Positions 52,111 to 60,680 of a DNA stretch of 64,000 bases are shown here, in pieces. This DNA comes from Lachnospiraceae bacterium (lineage in GTDB: Bacteria > Bacillota > Clostridia > Lachnospirales > Lachnospiraceae). A program made the position numbers and the translations under genes. Below the pieces are notes generated by a model, which was given only the letters and a program-made list of their open reading frames with translations, was not told the origin of the DNA and did no database searches. Positions within the stretch are counted from its first letter, which is position 1, and the number at the start of each line of letters is the position of its first letter. The DNA is taken from NCBI GenBank assembly GCA_017962825.1, contig JAGCUO010000003.1:1-64000 (forward strand), given 5' to 3'.

Positions 52111-53424
52111 ATGAAAAAGCAGATCGTAGCAGGACTACTCGCGGCGTCAATGATGGCCGGATGCGGAGCAGTAGCAGACGTAGGTGGCGAACATTCAGAT
52201 CCCGGTCCTTCCAGAAGCGTGAGCGCAAGAAACGTTACCGCTGATGCTCCCGAAATAGAAGTTGAAACCGGAAATACCGGCGATGAGCAGATTGCTTCCA
52301 TGTCCGCATCGTCTTTGGAACTTCTTCAGAAGATCGCGGAAGCTGAAGGAACCGGTTCAAATGTACTTATTTCCCCCACCTCAATGATGATGGCGTTCGG
52401 AATGCTTGAGAACGGTGCAAATGGTGAGACGCTTACTCAGATAGAGAACACTTTCGGATCAATCCCTGTTTCTGAGATGAATCCGATCATGTATTCGATG
52501 GCACAACGTTTTAACGCTTCGGATGACGTAAAGTGGAATGTGGCTAATTCCATCTGGTTTAAGGATGACGGTCTGGTTGAAATTATCCCGGATTTTGCAA
52601 CGGCTGTAAAGAATTATTATGGAGCTGATATCCTGATGGCTCCCTTTGATGACTCCACTCTTGATGATATCAACGGATGGGTGAATGATCAGACTTATGG
52701 GATGATCCCCGGAATACTTGATCAGATTCCCGAAGATGCGCGTATGTATCTGATCAACGCCATGGCCTTTGAGGGCGAATGGATGAAGGAGTATGATGAG
52801 TCGGATATTATAGAGGGTCAGTACTTTAGAAATTATGACAATTCGACCACTAAAGTAACCATGCTTTTCAGCAGGGAAGATAATTACTTCGAGATAGCGG
52901 GAGGTACCGGATTTATTCGTCCTTATAAAGGAGGAGAGTATTCCTTCGTAGGAATCCTTCCCGGAGAAGAAACCTCAGTGGAAGATTTTATTGTTGAACT
53001 TGCAGCAAACGGCGATCAGTTTGCAGAATCAATCAGAAACCCCAGGTACAGTTATGAAAACGTAATCGTAAGGATGCCTGAGTTCGAAAGCGAATACTTT
53101 GTAGAAGCAGGCAGCGTCCTTCGGGAAATGGGAATGGAACTTCCCTTTGATCCTTTTAACGCGGATCTTACAGGAATGGTTCGTCCGATCGAAATTGCGG
53201 ATTATAACGCATATATAGGAAGAGTTCTTCACAAGACTTATATCAAAGTCGACAGAGAAGGAACCAGAGCAGCAGCAGTAACTGCTATCGAAACCCTGGA
53301 GTGCACAAGCGCGCTCGAACCTGAAGATGTTGTATATGTAACCCTTGACCGTCCCTTCGTATACGGCATAGTAGATAATGCTACCGGTCTTCCCGTATTC
53401 CTCGGAACGGTAAATCAGCTTTAA
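52111..53424 (+). CDS. Serpin-family protein, predicted lipoprotein
   Basis: A 437-residue serpin: a protease inhibitor that traps its target by moving its reactive loop into a beta sheet. Signal and lipobox (MKKQIVAGLLAASMMAGCG) suggest lipid anchoring on the outside. The body has ANSIWFKDDG, the DQIPEDARMYLINAMAFEGE shutter block and a C-terminal GLPVFLGTVNQ. The hinge EGTRAAAVTA (383-392) is rich in small residues as in inhibitory serpins. Counting by the alpha-1-antitrypsin register puts P1 at about Cys398. ATG 52111 was chosen over 52009 because it gives the lipoprotein signal. A hairpin terminator follows. Confidence 0.92.
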   Translation: MKKQIVAGLLAASMMAGCGAVADVGGEHSDPGPSRSVSARNVTADAPEIEVETGNTGDEQIASMSASSLELLQKIAEAEGTGSNVLISPTSMMMAFGMLENGANGETLTQIENTFGSIPVSEMNPIMYSMAQRFNASDDVKWNVANSIWFKDDGLVEIIPDFATAVKNYYGADILMAPFDDSTLDDINGWVNDQTYGMIPGILDQIPEDARMYLINAMAFEGEWMKEYDESDIIEGQYFRNYDNSTTKVTMLFSREDNYFEIAGGTGFIRPYKGGEYSFVGILPGEETSVEDFIVELAANGDQFAESIRNPRYSYENVIVRMPEFESEYFVEAGSVLREMGMELPFDPFNADLTGMVRPIEIADYNAYIGRVLHKTYIKVDREGTRAAAVTAIETLECTSALEPEDVVYVTLDRPFVYGIVDNATGLPVFLGTVNQL

Positions 53425-53436
53425 TGCCTGCCCCTG

Positions 53437-53480
53437 CGGCGTCTGCGCTTAAACCCCTGAGCGCGGGCGCCGTTTTATTT
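53437..53480 (+). terminator. Terminator after the serpin gene
   Basis: A 13-bp GC-rich stem (CGGCGTCTGCGCT / AGCGCGGGCGCCG, two G-T pairs) runs into TTTTATTTT. Confidence 0.9.
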
Positions 53481-53482
53481 TG

Positions 53483-53510
53483 TTGACACAATCCCTTTCC
53501 CTGTTAAAAT
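53483..53510 (+). promoter_or_regulatory. Promoter of the Cof-type phosphatase gene
   Basis: A perfect TTGACA (53483-53488), 16 bases, TAAAAT (53505-53510). The predicted start is near 53517, only about 3 bases before ATG 53520, so the mRNA would be nearly leaderless. Confidence 0.75.
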
Positions 53511-53519
53511 ATCTTTGTT

Positions 53520-54332
53520 ATGAATAATAAAAAAATATTCTTTTCGGATCTGGACGGAACACTTCTTACCAAAGAGAAGAAGATTTCGGATAAAACAAAA
53601 AAAGCGCTTGATGAATTCGTTGCAGCCGGTAATCACTTTGCGATATGTACGGGAAGGGGCTTGGACAATGTATTGGACGTGGTCCGTGAGCTTGAACTTG
53701 ATTATCCGGGAATGTATCTGATCTGCTATAACGGGGCACAGATTTATGATAATGATGCCGGAAGGGATCTTTTCAGGATAGGGGTTCCTCTTGATCTTAT
53801 CCCAGGAATATTCGAAACAGCATCGGAATACGGAATTCATGCCCATACTTATACGACGGATTCTCTGATCTCCCCGGATAATGGTGAGGAGATGCAATAT
53901 TATAACCGGGTTATCAAGAGACCTGTTATAGTAACGGACGATATAGTTTCGGCCCTGCCTGAAGCGCCTTGCAAAGTTATTGCAATAGAGCTGCATGATC
54001 TTGATAAGCTTGAACGTTTCAGAAAAGCAATAATGGATAAATATTCCGATATAGTCACGACTGTTTATTCCAACCCGAACTATCTCGAAGTATTCATGAA
54101 GGAAGCCGGAAAGGGCTCGGCGGTGGTTCGTCTGTCAGAGCACCTCGGAATTTCTATAGAGAATACGATCGCAGCGGGGGATGAGCAGAACGATATTTCC
54201 ATGATCGAGGCAGCGGGGCTGGGTATAGCAATGAAAAACGCTACAGACATCGTAAAACGATCTGCCGATGTGGTTACTGATCTTGATAACGATCATGACG
54301 GACTCGCAGAATTCCTGACATCTGCTTTATGA
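53520..54332 (+). CDS. Cof-type HAD-family phosphatase
   Basis: A 270-residue HAD phosphatase of the Cof/YidA type (sugar phosphates or flavin-like substrates). Motif I is FFSDLDGTLL at residues 7-16, motif II ICTGRG, and the motif III/IV block is AAGDEQNDISMIEAAGLGIA with a C-terminal MKNATDIVKRSADVVTD. The start cannot lie much further down because motif I would be cut. There is no ribosome binding site in front of ATG, which agrees with the predicted leaderless start. The substrate is unknown. Confidence 0.92.
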   Translation: MNNKKIFFSDLDGTLLTKEKKISDKTKKALDEFVAAGNHFAICTGRGLDNVLDVVRELELDYPGMYLICYNGAQIYDNDAGRDLFRIGVPLDLIPGIFETASEYGIHAHTYTTDSLISPDNGEEMQYYNRVIKRPVIVTDDIVSALPEAPCKVIAIELHDLDKLERFRKAIMDKYSDIVTTVYSNPNYLEVFMKEAGKGSAVVRLSEHLGISIENTIAAGDEQNDISMIEAAGLGIAMKNATDIVKRSADVVTDLDNDHDGLAEFLTSAL

Positions 54333-54377
54333 CTGACAAGACGCACTCTTAAGATAGATATATAAGGAGATCGATAT

Positions 54378-55274
54378 ATGACCATACTACAGCTTAAATA
54401 TGTAATAGCCATAGCAGAAGAGTGTTCCATGAGGAAGGCTGCTGACAGATTATATGTGTCTCAGCCCAGTTTGTCCAATACTGTAAGGGATTTGGAAACC
54501 GAACTTGGAATACAAATATTCGAAAGAGTGCATAACGGCGTTGTAACAACATCCGCAGGTGCATCCTTTATCGCATATGCCAGAAGCGCCGTCGAGCAAT
54601 TTGAGATCATAGAAAAAAAATACAGTGACAGAGGTAAGGATAAACCGACTTTTTCCGTATCCATGCAGCATTACACATTTGCGGTAAATGCATTTATCGA
54701 AACTGTCAAACAATTTGATTGTGAAGAATTTCAGTATTCTATAAGAGAAACTCAGACCGGTGAGGTTATTGAGGACGTTAAGAACATGAAGAGCGAGATA
54801 GGCGTAATAGCTCTCAGTGACTTTAATAAGAACACTTTTAAGAAGATATTTGCCGATACTTCACTGGAATTCAAGGAATTATTTACAAGAAACAGCTTTG
54901 TATATCTGAGAAAAGACCATCCTTTGGCTAAAAAGAAAGAACTGTCACTGGATGAACTGGTTGATTACCCTTGCATGGTATTTGATCAGGGTGATTACAA
55001 TTCATTTTATTACAGAGAAGAAGCTCTCGCGACCTATGATTATAAGAAAGCGATATGTACCAACGAGAGAGCGACTTCGATCGAGTTAATGCTCGGGCTT
55101 AACGGATACGCCGTTGGCGCGGCCATGCTTGGAGAGAGTCTCAATGTGTCCGACATAACGGCAGTAAAACTTAAAGAACAGGAACTATTGACCTTCGGAT
55201 ATATCATCAGAAAAGGCAGTAAGCTCAGCGACATGGGTAAAATCTTTGTTAAAAAGCTCAAAGCAGTAAAGTGA
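54378..55274 (+). CDS. LysR-family regulator, likely of sulfur amino acid genes
   Basis: A 298-residue LysR regulator. The HTH region is LKYVIAIAEECSMRKAADRL with VSQPSLSNTVRDLETELG, and the C-terminal domain is an effector-binding fold. Its best relative in the window is the LysR at 8210-9118. It lies directly upstream of metQ-metN-metI, metY and cysK, and a TATAG-N7-CTATA palindrome follows at 55320. This context matches MtaR/CmbR-type regulators of methionine or cysteine genes in Firmicutes. The ligand is inferred only. An aaggag site precedes ATG 54378. Confidence 0.9.
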   Translation: MTILQLKYVIAIAEECSMRKAADRLYVSQPSLSNTVRDLETELGIQIFERVHNGVVTTSAGASFIAYARSAVEQFEIIEKKYSDRGKDKPTFSVSMQHYTFAVNAFIETVKQFDCEEFQYSIRETQTGEVIEDVKNMKSEIGVIALSDFNKNTFKKIFADTSLEFKELFTRNSFVYLRKDHPLAKKKELSLDELVDYPCMVFDQGDYNSFYYREEALATYDYKKAICTNERATSIELMLGLNGYAVGAAMLGESLNVSDITAVKLKEQELLTFGYIIRKGSKLSDMGKIFVKKLKAVK

Positions 55275-55284
55275 ATACACATAT

Positions 55285-55316
55285 AAAAGGAAACCGCTTA
55301 GCCGGTTTCCTTTTTT
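55285..55316 (+). terminator. Terminator after the LysR gene
   Basis: A 12-bp stem (AAAAGGAAACCG / CGGTTTCCTTTT) with loop CTTAGC is followed by more T. Confidence 0.93.
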
Positions 55317-55319
55317 AGA

Positions 55320-55336
55320 TATAGCCTGTGACTATA
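55320..55336 (+). promoter_or_regulatory. MET-box-like palindrome upstream of metQ
   Basis: TATAGCCTGTGACTATA is TATAG-N7-CTATA, the same half-sites and spacing as the published streptococcal MET-box (TATAGTTTSAAACTATA) bound by the LysR regulator MtaR/MetR. It lies 114 bases before metQ. The related TATAGCCTG occurs again at 58169 ahead of metY, inside the terminator stem. Confidence 0.65.
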
Positions 55337-55449
55337 ACAGATGATAAATTTAGAGTATTTTACAGAATGTTCCTCATGGACGATAATCCATACATGACAG
55401 GTCAAACAAATAAGATCTGCCGATCTAAAGTTCGAGAGGAGAAAATATT

Positions 55450-56373
55450 ATGAAAAAGAATTTAGTAAACAAAGCAGTAAGCACCATCGTAACAGCACTT
55501 CTTGCAGGAAGCCTTCTTGCAGGATGCGGTAACTCAGCTGAGCAGCAGACTCCTGCGGCTTCAAATGAACCCGCTGAAACAGTTGCTGATGTTCAGGAGA
55601 CTCAGGAAGAGACCACTGAAGGCGAAGAGGCTCAGGAAGTAAAGGGAACCATTACCGTAGCTGCAAGCCAGACCCCTCATTCCGAAATTCTTGCAGAGGC
55701 TGCAAAGATTCTTGCGGAAGAGGGATGGGATCTTCAGGTAACCGTATTTGATGATTATGTTCAGCCCAACAATGTTGTTGAAGCAGAAGAGTTCGATGCA
55801 AACTATTTCCAGCACATCCCTTATCTTGAGTCCTTCAATGAGGAGCAGGGAACTCATCTTGTAAATGCAGGTGGAATCCACTACGAGCCCTTAGGAATCT
55901 ATGCAGGAACCAAGACCGACCTTGCTGACATTGCAGACGGAGACGAGATCGCAGTACCCAATGATACCACCAATGAGGCGAGAGCACTTCTTCTCCTTCA
56001 GGACAACGGAATCCTTACCCTTAAGGAAGGTGCAGGCCTTACCGCAACCGTAAACGATATCGAGTCCTACAATGTTCAGGTAAAGATCATTGAGCTTGCA
56101 GCTGAAAGTGTTAAAGATGCCATTCCCGATGCAGCATTCGTAGTACTTAACGGAAACTATGCACTTGAAGCAGGTCTTTCCGTAGGCCAGGATGCTCTTG
56201 CATATGAATCAAATGACTCAACTGCAGCACAGACCTATGTTAACGTCATTGCAGTTAAAGAAGGACATGAGAATGATGAGGGAATAAAGGCACTCGTAGA
56301 AGTTCTTAAGTCCGATGCCATCACTCAGTTCATCATCGATACTTATGACGGAGCTGTAGTTCCTTTTAACTAA
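55450..56373 (+). CDS. metQ: Methionine-binding lipoprotein MetQ
   Basis: A 307-residue substrate-binding lipoprotein of the D-/L-methionine ABC importer. The signal peptide ends at the lipobox LLAGC (Cys about residue 26). A Glu/Thr/Gln-rich linker follows, then the NlpA/MetQ fold (TITVAASQTPHSEILAEAAK near 66-85, FDANYFQHIPYLESF, YEPLGIYAGTK). The gene is preceded by the MET-box-like palindrome and gagaggag, and followed by metN and metI. The order metQ-metN-metI makes a complete importer. Confidence 0.93.
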   Translation: MKKNLVNKAVSTIVTALLAGSLLAGCGNSAEQQTPAASNEPAETVADVQETQEETTEGEEAQEVKGTITVAASQTPHSEILAEAAKILAEEGWDLQVTVFDDYVQPNNVVEAEEFDANYFQHIPYLESFNEEQGTHLVNAGGIHYEPLGIYAGTKTDLADIADGDEIAVPNDTTNEARALLLLQDNGILTLKEGAGLTATVNDIESYNVQVKIIELAAESVKDAIPDAAFVVLNGNYALEAGLSVGQDALAYESNDSTAAQTYVNVIAVKEGHENDEGIKALVEVLKSDAITQFIIDTYDGAVVPFN

Positions 56374-56429
56374 GATATACCACTTACATCTATTGAAGGG
56401 CACGATACCGATCGGTTCAGGGATAATAC

Positions 56430-57464
56430 ATGAGTAATATTATTGAGATCAAACAACTTCATAAATCATTTGTCTCTGAAAAGGGAGAGGTAGAGGCTCT
56501 TCGAGATGTGAGTCTTGAAATTGCCAAGAATGATATCTATGGGATCATAGGCCTTTCGGGGGCGGGTAAGTCCACCCTCGTAAGGTGTATGAACCTTCTG
56601 GAAAGACCCACATCCGGAGAAGTTATCGTAAACGGAAGATCGCTGACGGAATTAAACGACAGAGAACTTCGCAAAGAACGAAGAAAGATCGGGATGATAG
56701 TCCAGCATTTCAATCTTCTAATGCAGAGAAACGTTGTCGATAACGTGGCATTCCCTCTTGAAATAGCGGGCAAGAAGAAAAAGGAAGCCAGGAAAAAAGC
56801 ACTTGAATACCTTGAAGCCGTAGGCTTGTCAGATAAAGCCAATGCTTATCCTTCTCAATTATCCGGTGGTCAAAAGCAACGAGTGGCCATTGCCAGAGTT
56901 CTGGCATCAAAACCGGAGATTTTATTATGTGATGAGGCGACAAGCGCACTCGATCCGCAGACCACCAAATCAATTCTTACTCTGTTAAAACAGATCAATG
57001 AAAAATACGGCATTACGATTGTAGTCATAACTCATGAGATGAGTGTTATTCAGGAGATATGCAGTCATGTGGCTGTTCTGGAGCACGGAGTATTGGTAGA
57101 AAGCGGAAGCACAGAGGAGATATTCAGGTCGCCCAAAACTGCGGAGGCCAGAAAGCTTGTCTTCAGCGGAAGTGAGCATATTTACGAAATGACTTCCGGC
57201 CGAATCGTTCGTATAAGCTTTAACGGCACCAATGCATACGAACCGACTTTGGGAAATATCATACTGGAGACCAAAACACCGGTTAACATACTTTATGCCA
57301 ATACCAAAACCGCAACCGGAAATGCCGAGGGACAGATGTTCATCGGACTTCCGACGGATGAGGCAAAGGCTGAAAAGATCATAGGATACTTCAAAGAAAA
57401 GGGATTAAACCCGGAGGAGGTGAGTGCGGATGCTTTCGCAGCAGGAAATATTGATGATAATTGA
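56430..57464 (+). CDS. metN: Methionine import ATP-binding protein MetN
   Basis: A 344-residue ABC ATPase. Walker A is GLSGAGKST (41-49), the signature LSGGQKQRVA (144-153), and Walker B ILLCDEATSALD (Asp168, Glu169). The C-terminal NIL/ACT-like domain (about 265-344), which binds methionine and gives transinhibition in MetN, is present. It follows metQ after 56 bases; metI overlaps its end by 35 bases. Confidence 0.95.
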   Translation: MSNIIEIKQLHKSFVSEKGEVEALRDVSLEIAKNDIYGIIGLSGAGKSTLVRCMNLLERPTSGEVIVNGRSLTELNDRELRKERRKIGMIVQHFNLLMQRNVVDNVAFPLEIAGKKKKEARKKALEYLEAVGLSDKANAYPSQLSGGQKQRVAIARVLASKPEILLCDEATSALDPQTTKSILTLLKQINEKYGITIVVITHEMSVIQEICSHVAVLEHGVLVESGSTEEIFRSPKTAEARKLVFSGSEHIYEMTSGRIVRISFNGTNAYEPTLGNIILETKTPVNILYANTKTATGNAEGQMFIGLPTDEAKAEKIIGYFKEKGLNPEEVSADAFAAGNIDDN

Positions 57465-58089
57465 AGGCCTGAGAGATACTATCATCATCGTGGGCTTTTC
57501 AACATTTTTCGGATATCTGCTGGGAATGCCTCTCGGTATAATCCTTGCGGTAACTGATAAGGGTGGGATAAAGCCCAATGTAGTGGTCTATAAGATCCTG
57601 GATCTTGTAACCAATATACTCAGAAGTTTTCCGTTCATAATTCTATTGGTAGTATTGATACCTTTGACCAGAGCCATAGTGGGTAAGAGCTACGGAATAG
57701 GTGCGACGATAGTTCCGCTTGTTTTTGCGGCGGCTCCCTTTATCGGAAGGATGGTCGAAAGCTCCCTTAAAGAAGTTGATAAGGGCGTTGTGGAAGCAGC
57801 ACAGAGTCTGGGAGCGGGTAATCTGACGATCGTATTTAAAGTACTTCTTGCGGAGGCAAGAACCTCCCTTCTGGTAGGAGCCACAATCGCTTTCGGAACG
57901 ATCCTGGGATATTCCGCTATGGCCGGTGCAGTCGGCGGCGGTGGTCTTGGAAGTATAGCGATAAGATACGGTTATAACAGATTTCAGCCGCAGATACTGT
58001 GGCCCTCGGTTATCATTTTGATACTTTTGGTACAGCTTTTTCAGATACTCGGTATGAGGATTTCCAAGAAGCTTGACAGAAGAAAATGA
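57430..58089 (+). CDS. metI: Methionine import permease MetI
   Basis: A 219-residue permease with five to six helices and the EAA-type loop KGVVEAAQSLGAGNLTIVFK. MetI features are GATIAFGTILGYSAMAGAVG and a C-terminal basic tail. ATG 57430 is preferred over GTG 57424 because of its distance from the ggagg at 57416-57420. The reading frame overlaps metN by 35 bases, as often seen in this operon. A hairpin terminator follows. Confidence 0.93.
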   Translation: MLSQQEILMIIEGLRDTIIIVGFSTFFGYLLGMPLGIILAVTDKGGIKPNVVVYKILDLVTNILRSFPFIILLVVLIPLTRAIVGKSYGIGATIVPLVFAAAPFIGRMVESSLKEVDKGVVEAAQSLGAGNLTIVFKVLLAEARTSLLVGATIAFGTILGYSAMAGAVGGGGLGSIAIRYGYNRFQPQILWPSVIILILLVQLFQILGMRISKKLDRRK

Positions 58090-58146
58090 TTCAAGAAGAC
58101 GTATAATCAAAATATAAAATGTTCTGAAATGCAGATGAATACTGGG

Positions 58147-58188
58147 AGAGCGGGTTATAAGTTTTTTTTATAGCCTGCTCTTATTTTT
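58147..58188 (+). terminator. Terminator after metI
   Basis: A 13-bp stem (AGAGCGGGTTATA / TATAGCCTGCTCT, two G-T pairs) with a T-rich loop runs into tattttta. Its right arm contains TATAGCCTG, also found in the MET-box-like site. Confidence 0.85.
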
Positions 58189-58212
58189 ATGAATTATACA
58201 GGAATCTTGAAA

Positions 58213-58267
58213 TGATGTATCTTAACATCATCAAACAAAACAAACATTTCTTACGAAAGATAAGAAA
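58213..58267 (+). promoter_or_regulatory. Two small hairpins in the metY leader
   Basis: TGATGT/ACATCA (58213-58230) and TTTCTTA/TAAGAAA (58247-58267) precede the ribosome binding site. They do not match a SAM riboswitch. Their role is unknown. Confidence 0.4.
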
Positions 58268-58301
58268 CAAACAGCAAAGAGATTTTTGGGAGGTACACAC
58301 T

Positions 58302-59597
58302 ATGAGCAATCACGAATTCAAATTTGAAACCAAGCAGCTTCATGTAGGACAGGAGCAGGCTGATCCGGTAACCGACTCCAGAGCGGTTCCCATTTACCAG
58401 ACTACCTCTTATGTATTCCATTCCGCTCAGCACGCAGCTGACAGATTCAATCTCAGAGATGCGGGCAATATCTACGGAAGACTCACCAATTCAACTCAGG
58501 GCGTTCTCGAAGAGAGAATTGCAGCACTTGAAGGCGGTGTCGCAGCACTTGCTCTTTCATCCGGAGCAGCTGCAGTAACATATTCAATCCTTGCAGTCGC
58601 AGGAGCAGGCGATAATATCGTAGCACAGAACAGCATATACGGCGGCAGCTACAACCTCCTTGATAATACCCTACCTACCTACGGCATTGATACCAAGTTT
58701 GTTGATATTCATGATCATGCAGCAGTTGCCGCCGCTGTTGATGAGAAGACCAAAGCAATCTTCATCGAGACCCTCGGAAATCCCGGATCGGATATTCCCG
58801 ATATCGAGAAGATTGCAGAGATCGCACACTCACATAAGATTCCTCTTATTATAGATAATACATTCGGAACTCCTTATCTCATCCGTCCCCTTGAGCACGG
58901 TGCAGACATTGTGGTTCACTCCGCAACCAAGTTCATTGGCGGACACGGAACCACCCTCGGCGGAATCATCGTAGACGGCGGAAAGTTCGATTGGACAGCA
59001 TCCGGCAAGTTCCCCAGACTCACCGAGCCCAACGCAAGCTATCACGGAGTATCCTTCGTAGGAGCCGTAGGACCTGCAGCATATGTGACCTACATCAGAG
59101 CAATCCTCCTTCGCGATACCGGAGCTGCTATTTCACCCTTCAACGCATGGGCACTTATCCAGGGACTTGAGACCCTTTCACTCAGACTTGAGCGTCATGT
59201 AGAAAACACCAAGAAGGTAGTTGAGTTCCTTGCTAATCACCCTCTTGTAGAGAAGATAAGTCATCCTTCACTTAAGGACCACCCTCAGCACGATCTTTAC
59301 GAAAAATACTTCCCTAACGGAGGCGGTTCTATTTTCACCTTCGATATCAAGGGCGGCCAGAAAGAGGCATATGCATTCATAGATGGTCTTAAGATCTTCT
59401 CACTTCTTGCAAATGTTGCGGATGTTAAGAGCCTTGTCATCCATCCTTATGACACCACACATGCTGAGATGACCCCGGAGCAGCTCGCAGCAGCAGGCAT
59501 AAGCCAGGCTACTATCAGACTTTCCATCGGAACCGAGCATATCGATGACATCATCTGGGATCTTGAACAGGGATTTGAAGCTGTAAAGGCTCTCTAA
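58302..59597 (+). CDS. metY: O-acetylhomoserine sulfhydrylase
   Basis: A 431-residue PLP enzyme of the Cys/Met metabolism family that makes homocysteine from O-acetylhomoserine and sulfide. The N-terminus [20 protein letters not shown] is typical of MetY. The PLP lysine is Lys210 in [11 protein letters not shown]; the phosphate loop is [10 protein letters not shown]. Length and motifs separate it from the shorter MetB/MetC enzymes. ATG 58302 has gggaggt in front; the longer in-frame start at 58212 would add 30 residues not seen in the family. Confidence 0.95.
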   Translation: MSNHEFKFETKQLHVGQEQADPVTDSRAVPIYQTTSYVFHSAQHAADRFNLRDAGNIYGRLTNSTQGVLEERIAALEGGVAALALSSGAAAVTYSILAVAGAGDNIVAQNSIYGGSYNLLDNTLPTYGIDTKFVDIHDHAAVAAAVDEKTKAIFIETLGNPGSDIPDIEKIAEIAHSHKIPLIIDNTFGTPYLIRPLEHGADIVVHSATKFIGGHGTTLGGIIVDGGKFDWTASGKFPRLTEPNASYHGVSFVGAVGPAAYVTYIRAILLRDTGAAISPFNAWALIQGLETLSLRLERHVENTKKVVEFLANHPLVEKISHPSLKDHPQHDLYEKYFPNGGGSIFTFDIKGGQKEAYAFIDGLKIFSLLANVADVKSLVIHPYDTTHAEMTPEQLAAAGISQATIRLSIGTEHIDDIIWDLEQGFEAVKAL

Positions 59598-59617
59598 GAA
59601 TCAGAGGAGGCGATTAT

Positions 59618-59656
59618 ATGTTTACAAGCGGATTTCGATGTAGTACAACTTTTTAA
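59618..59656 (+). CDS. 12-codon upstream ORF between metY and cysK
   Basis: ATG 59618 follows the very strong site aggaggcgatt, and the peptide is MFTSGFRCSTTF, stopping at 59656. It contains one Cys and ends 77 bases before cysK. A strong ribosome binding site in front of a tiny ORF in a sulfur-gene leader suggests a translated leader peptide. No direct evidence of expression. Confidence 0.5.
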   Translation: MFTSGFRCSTTF

Positions 59657-59704
59657 TAGAGAAAGAAAAGCTACGACCTCGCAAAATCTAAAAGAACATT
59701 TAAT

Positions 59705-59718
59705 GGATCTTTTGATCC
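59705..59718 (+). promoter_or_regulatory. Hairpin next to the cysK ribosome binding site
   Basis: GGATC-TTTT-GATCC forms a small stem-loop ending 3 bases before the aaggag site of cysK. It could tune translation, but is too small to judge alone. Confidence 0.4.
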
Positions 59719-59733
59719 GGTAAGGAGATTATT

Positions 59734-60666
59734 ATGGCTAAGATTTATAAAAGTGCAATTGAACTGATCGGAAACACCCCTCTTTTGGAGCTTTCTCATA
59801 TCGAGAAAAAATATAACCTTAAGGCAAGACTTCTTGCAAAGGTAGAGTATTTTAACCCTGCAGGATCCGTTAAGGATCGTATCGCCAAGGAGATGATCGA
59901 GGCTGCAGAAGCTGACGGATCACTTAAGCCCGGAGCAACTATCATCGAGCCTACTTCCGGAAATACCGGTATCGGACTTGCAGCTATCGCAGCAGCAAAG
60001 GGATACAAGCTTATCATCGTCCTTCCCGAGACCATGAGCGTAGAGCGCAGAAACATCATCAAGGCTTACGGTGCAGAGCTTGTTCTTACCGAGGGTTCCA
60101 AGGGTATGAAGGGTGCGATCGCCAAGGCAAATGAGCTTCATGAGCAGATCGAGAACAGCTTCATTCCCGCTCAGTTTGAGAACCCCGCTAACCCTGCTGC
60201 TCACTACAAGTATACCGGTCCCGAGATCTGGAATGATACCGACGGAGAGGTTGATGCATTCGTAGCAGGTGTAGGAACCGGCGGAACCATCACCGGTGTA
60301 GGAAAGTTCCTTAAGGAAAAGAAATCCGATGTTAAGATCATCGCTGTAGAACCTGCTTCATCCCCCGTTCTCTCACAGGGAACCGCAGGAGCACATAAAA
60401 TACAGGGTATCGGAGCCGGATTCGTCCCCAATACCCTTGATACAAGTGTCTATGATGAGATCATTACCATCGAGAATGATGTTGCATTTGAAGGCGGTAA
60501 GGAAGTTTCAAGAGAAGAAGGCTTCCAGATCGGAATATCATCCGGTGCGGCGCTTAAAGCAGGAATTCAGGTTGCACAGCGTCCAGAATTTGATGGAAAG
60601 ACTGTAGTTGTACTTCTTCCCGACAGCGGAGACAGATACTACTCAACCGATCTTTTCAGCAACTAA
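59734..60666 (+). CDS. cysK: Cysteine synthase A
   Basis: A 310-residue PLP enzyme that makes cysteine from O-acetylserine and sulfide. The PLP lysine is Lys47 in NPAGSVKDRIA, the substrate loop TSGNTG at 74-79, the PLP phosphate loop GTGGTITG near 180, and SSGAALKAG near 270. Length and motifs fit CysK. The gene probably belongs to the LysR-linked sulfur block, with its own leader containing the short ORF and hairpin. Confidence 0.96.
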   Translation: MAKIYKSAIELIGNTPLLELSHIEKKYNLKARLLAKVEYFNPAGSVKDRIAKEMIEAAEADGSLKPGATIIEPTSGNTGIGLAAIAAAKGYKLIIVLPETMSVERRNIIKAYGAELVLTEGSKGMKGAIAKANELHEQIENSFIPAQFENPANPAAHYKYTGPEIWNDTDGEVDAFVAGVGTGGTITGVGKFLKEKKSDVKIIAVEPASSPVLSQGTAGAHKIQGIGAGFVPNTLDTSVYDEIITIENDVAFEGGKEVSREEGFQIGISSGAALKAGIQVAQRPEFDGKTVVVLLPDSGDRYYSTDLFSN

Positions 60667-60680
60667 GTAATATATTCATA

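Noticed and set aside
53475..53996. Long minus-strand frame opposite the Cof-type phosphatase
   Set aside because: It is a shadow of the plus-strand gene, with no start signal, and covers the plus-strand promoter. The protein has no family features.
58190..58301. SAM riboswitch before metY
   Set aside because: The conserved S-box core is not found. Only two small hairpins are seen.
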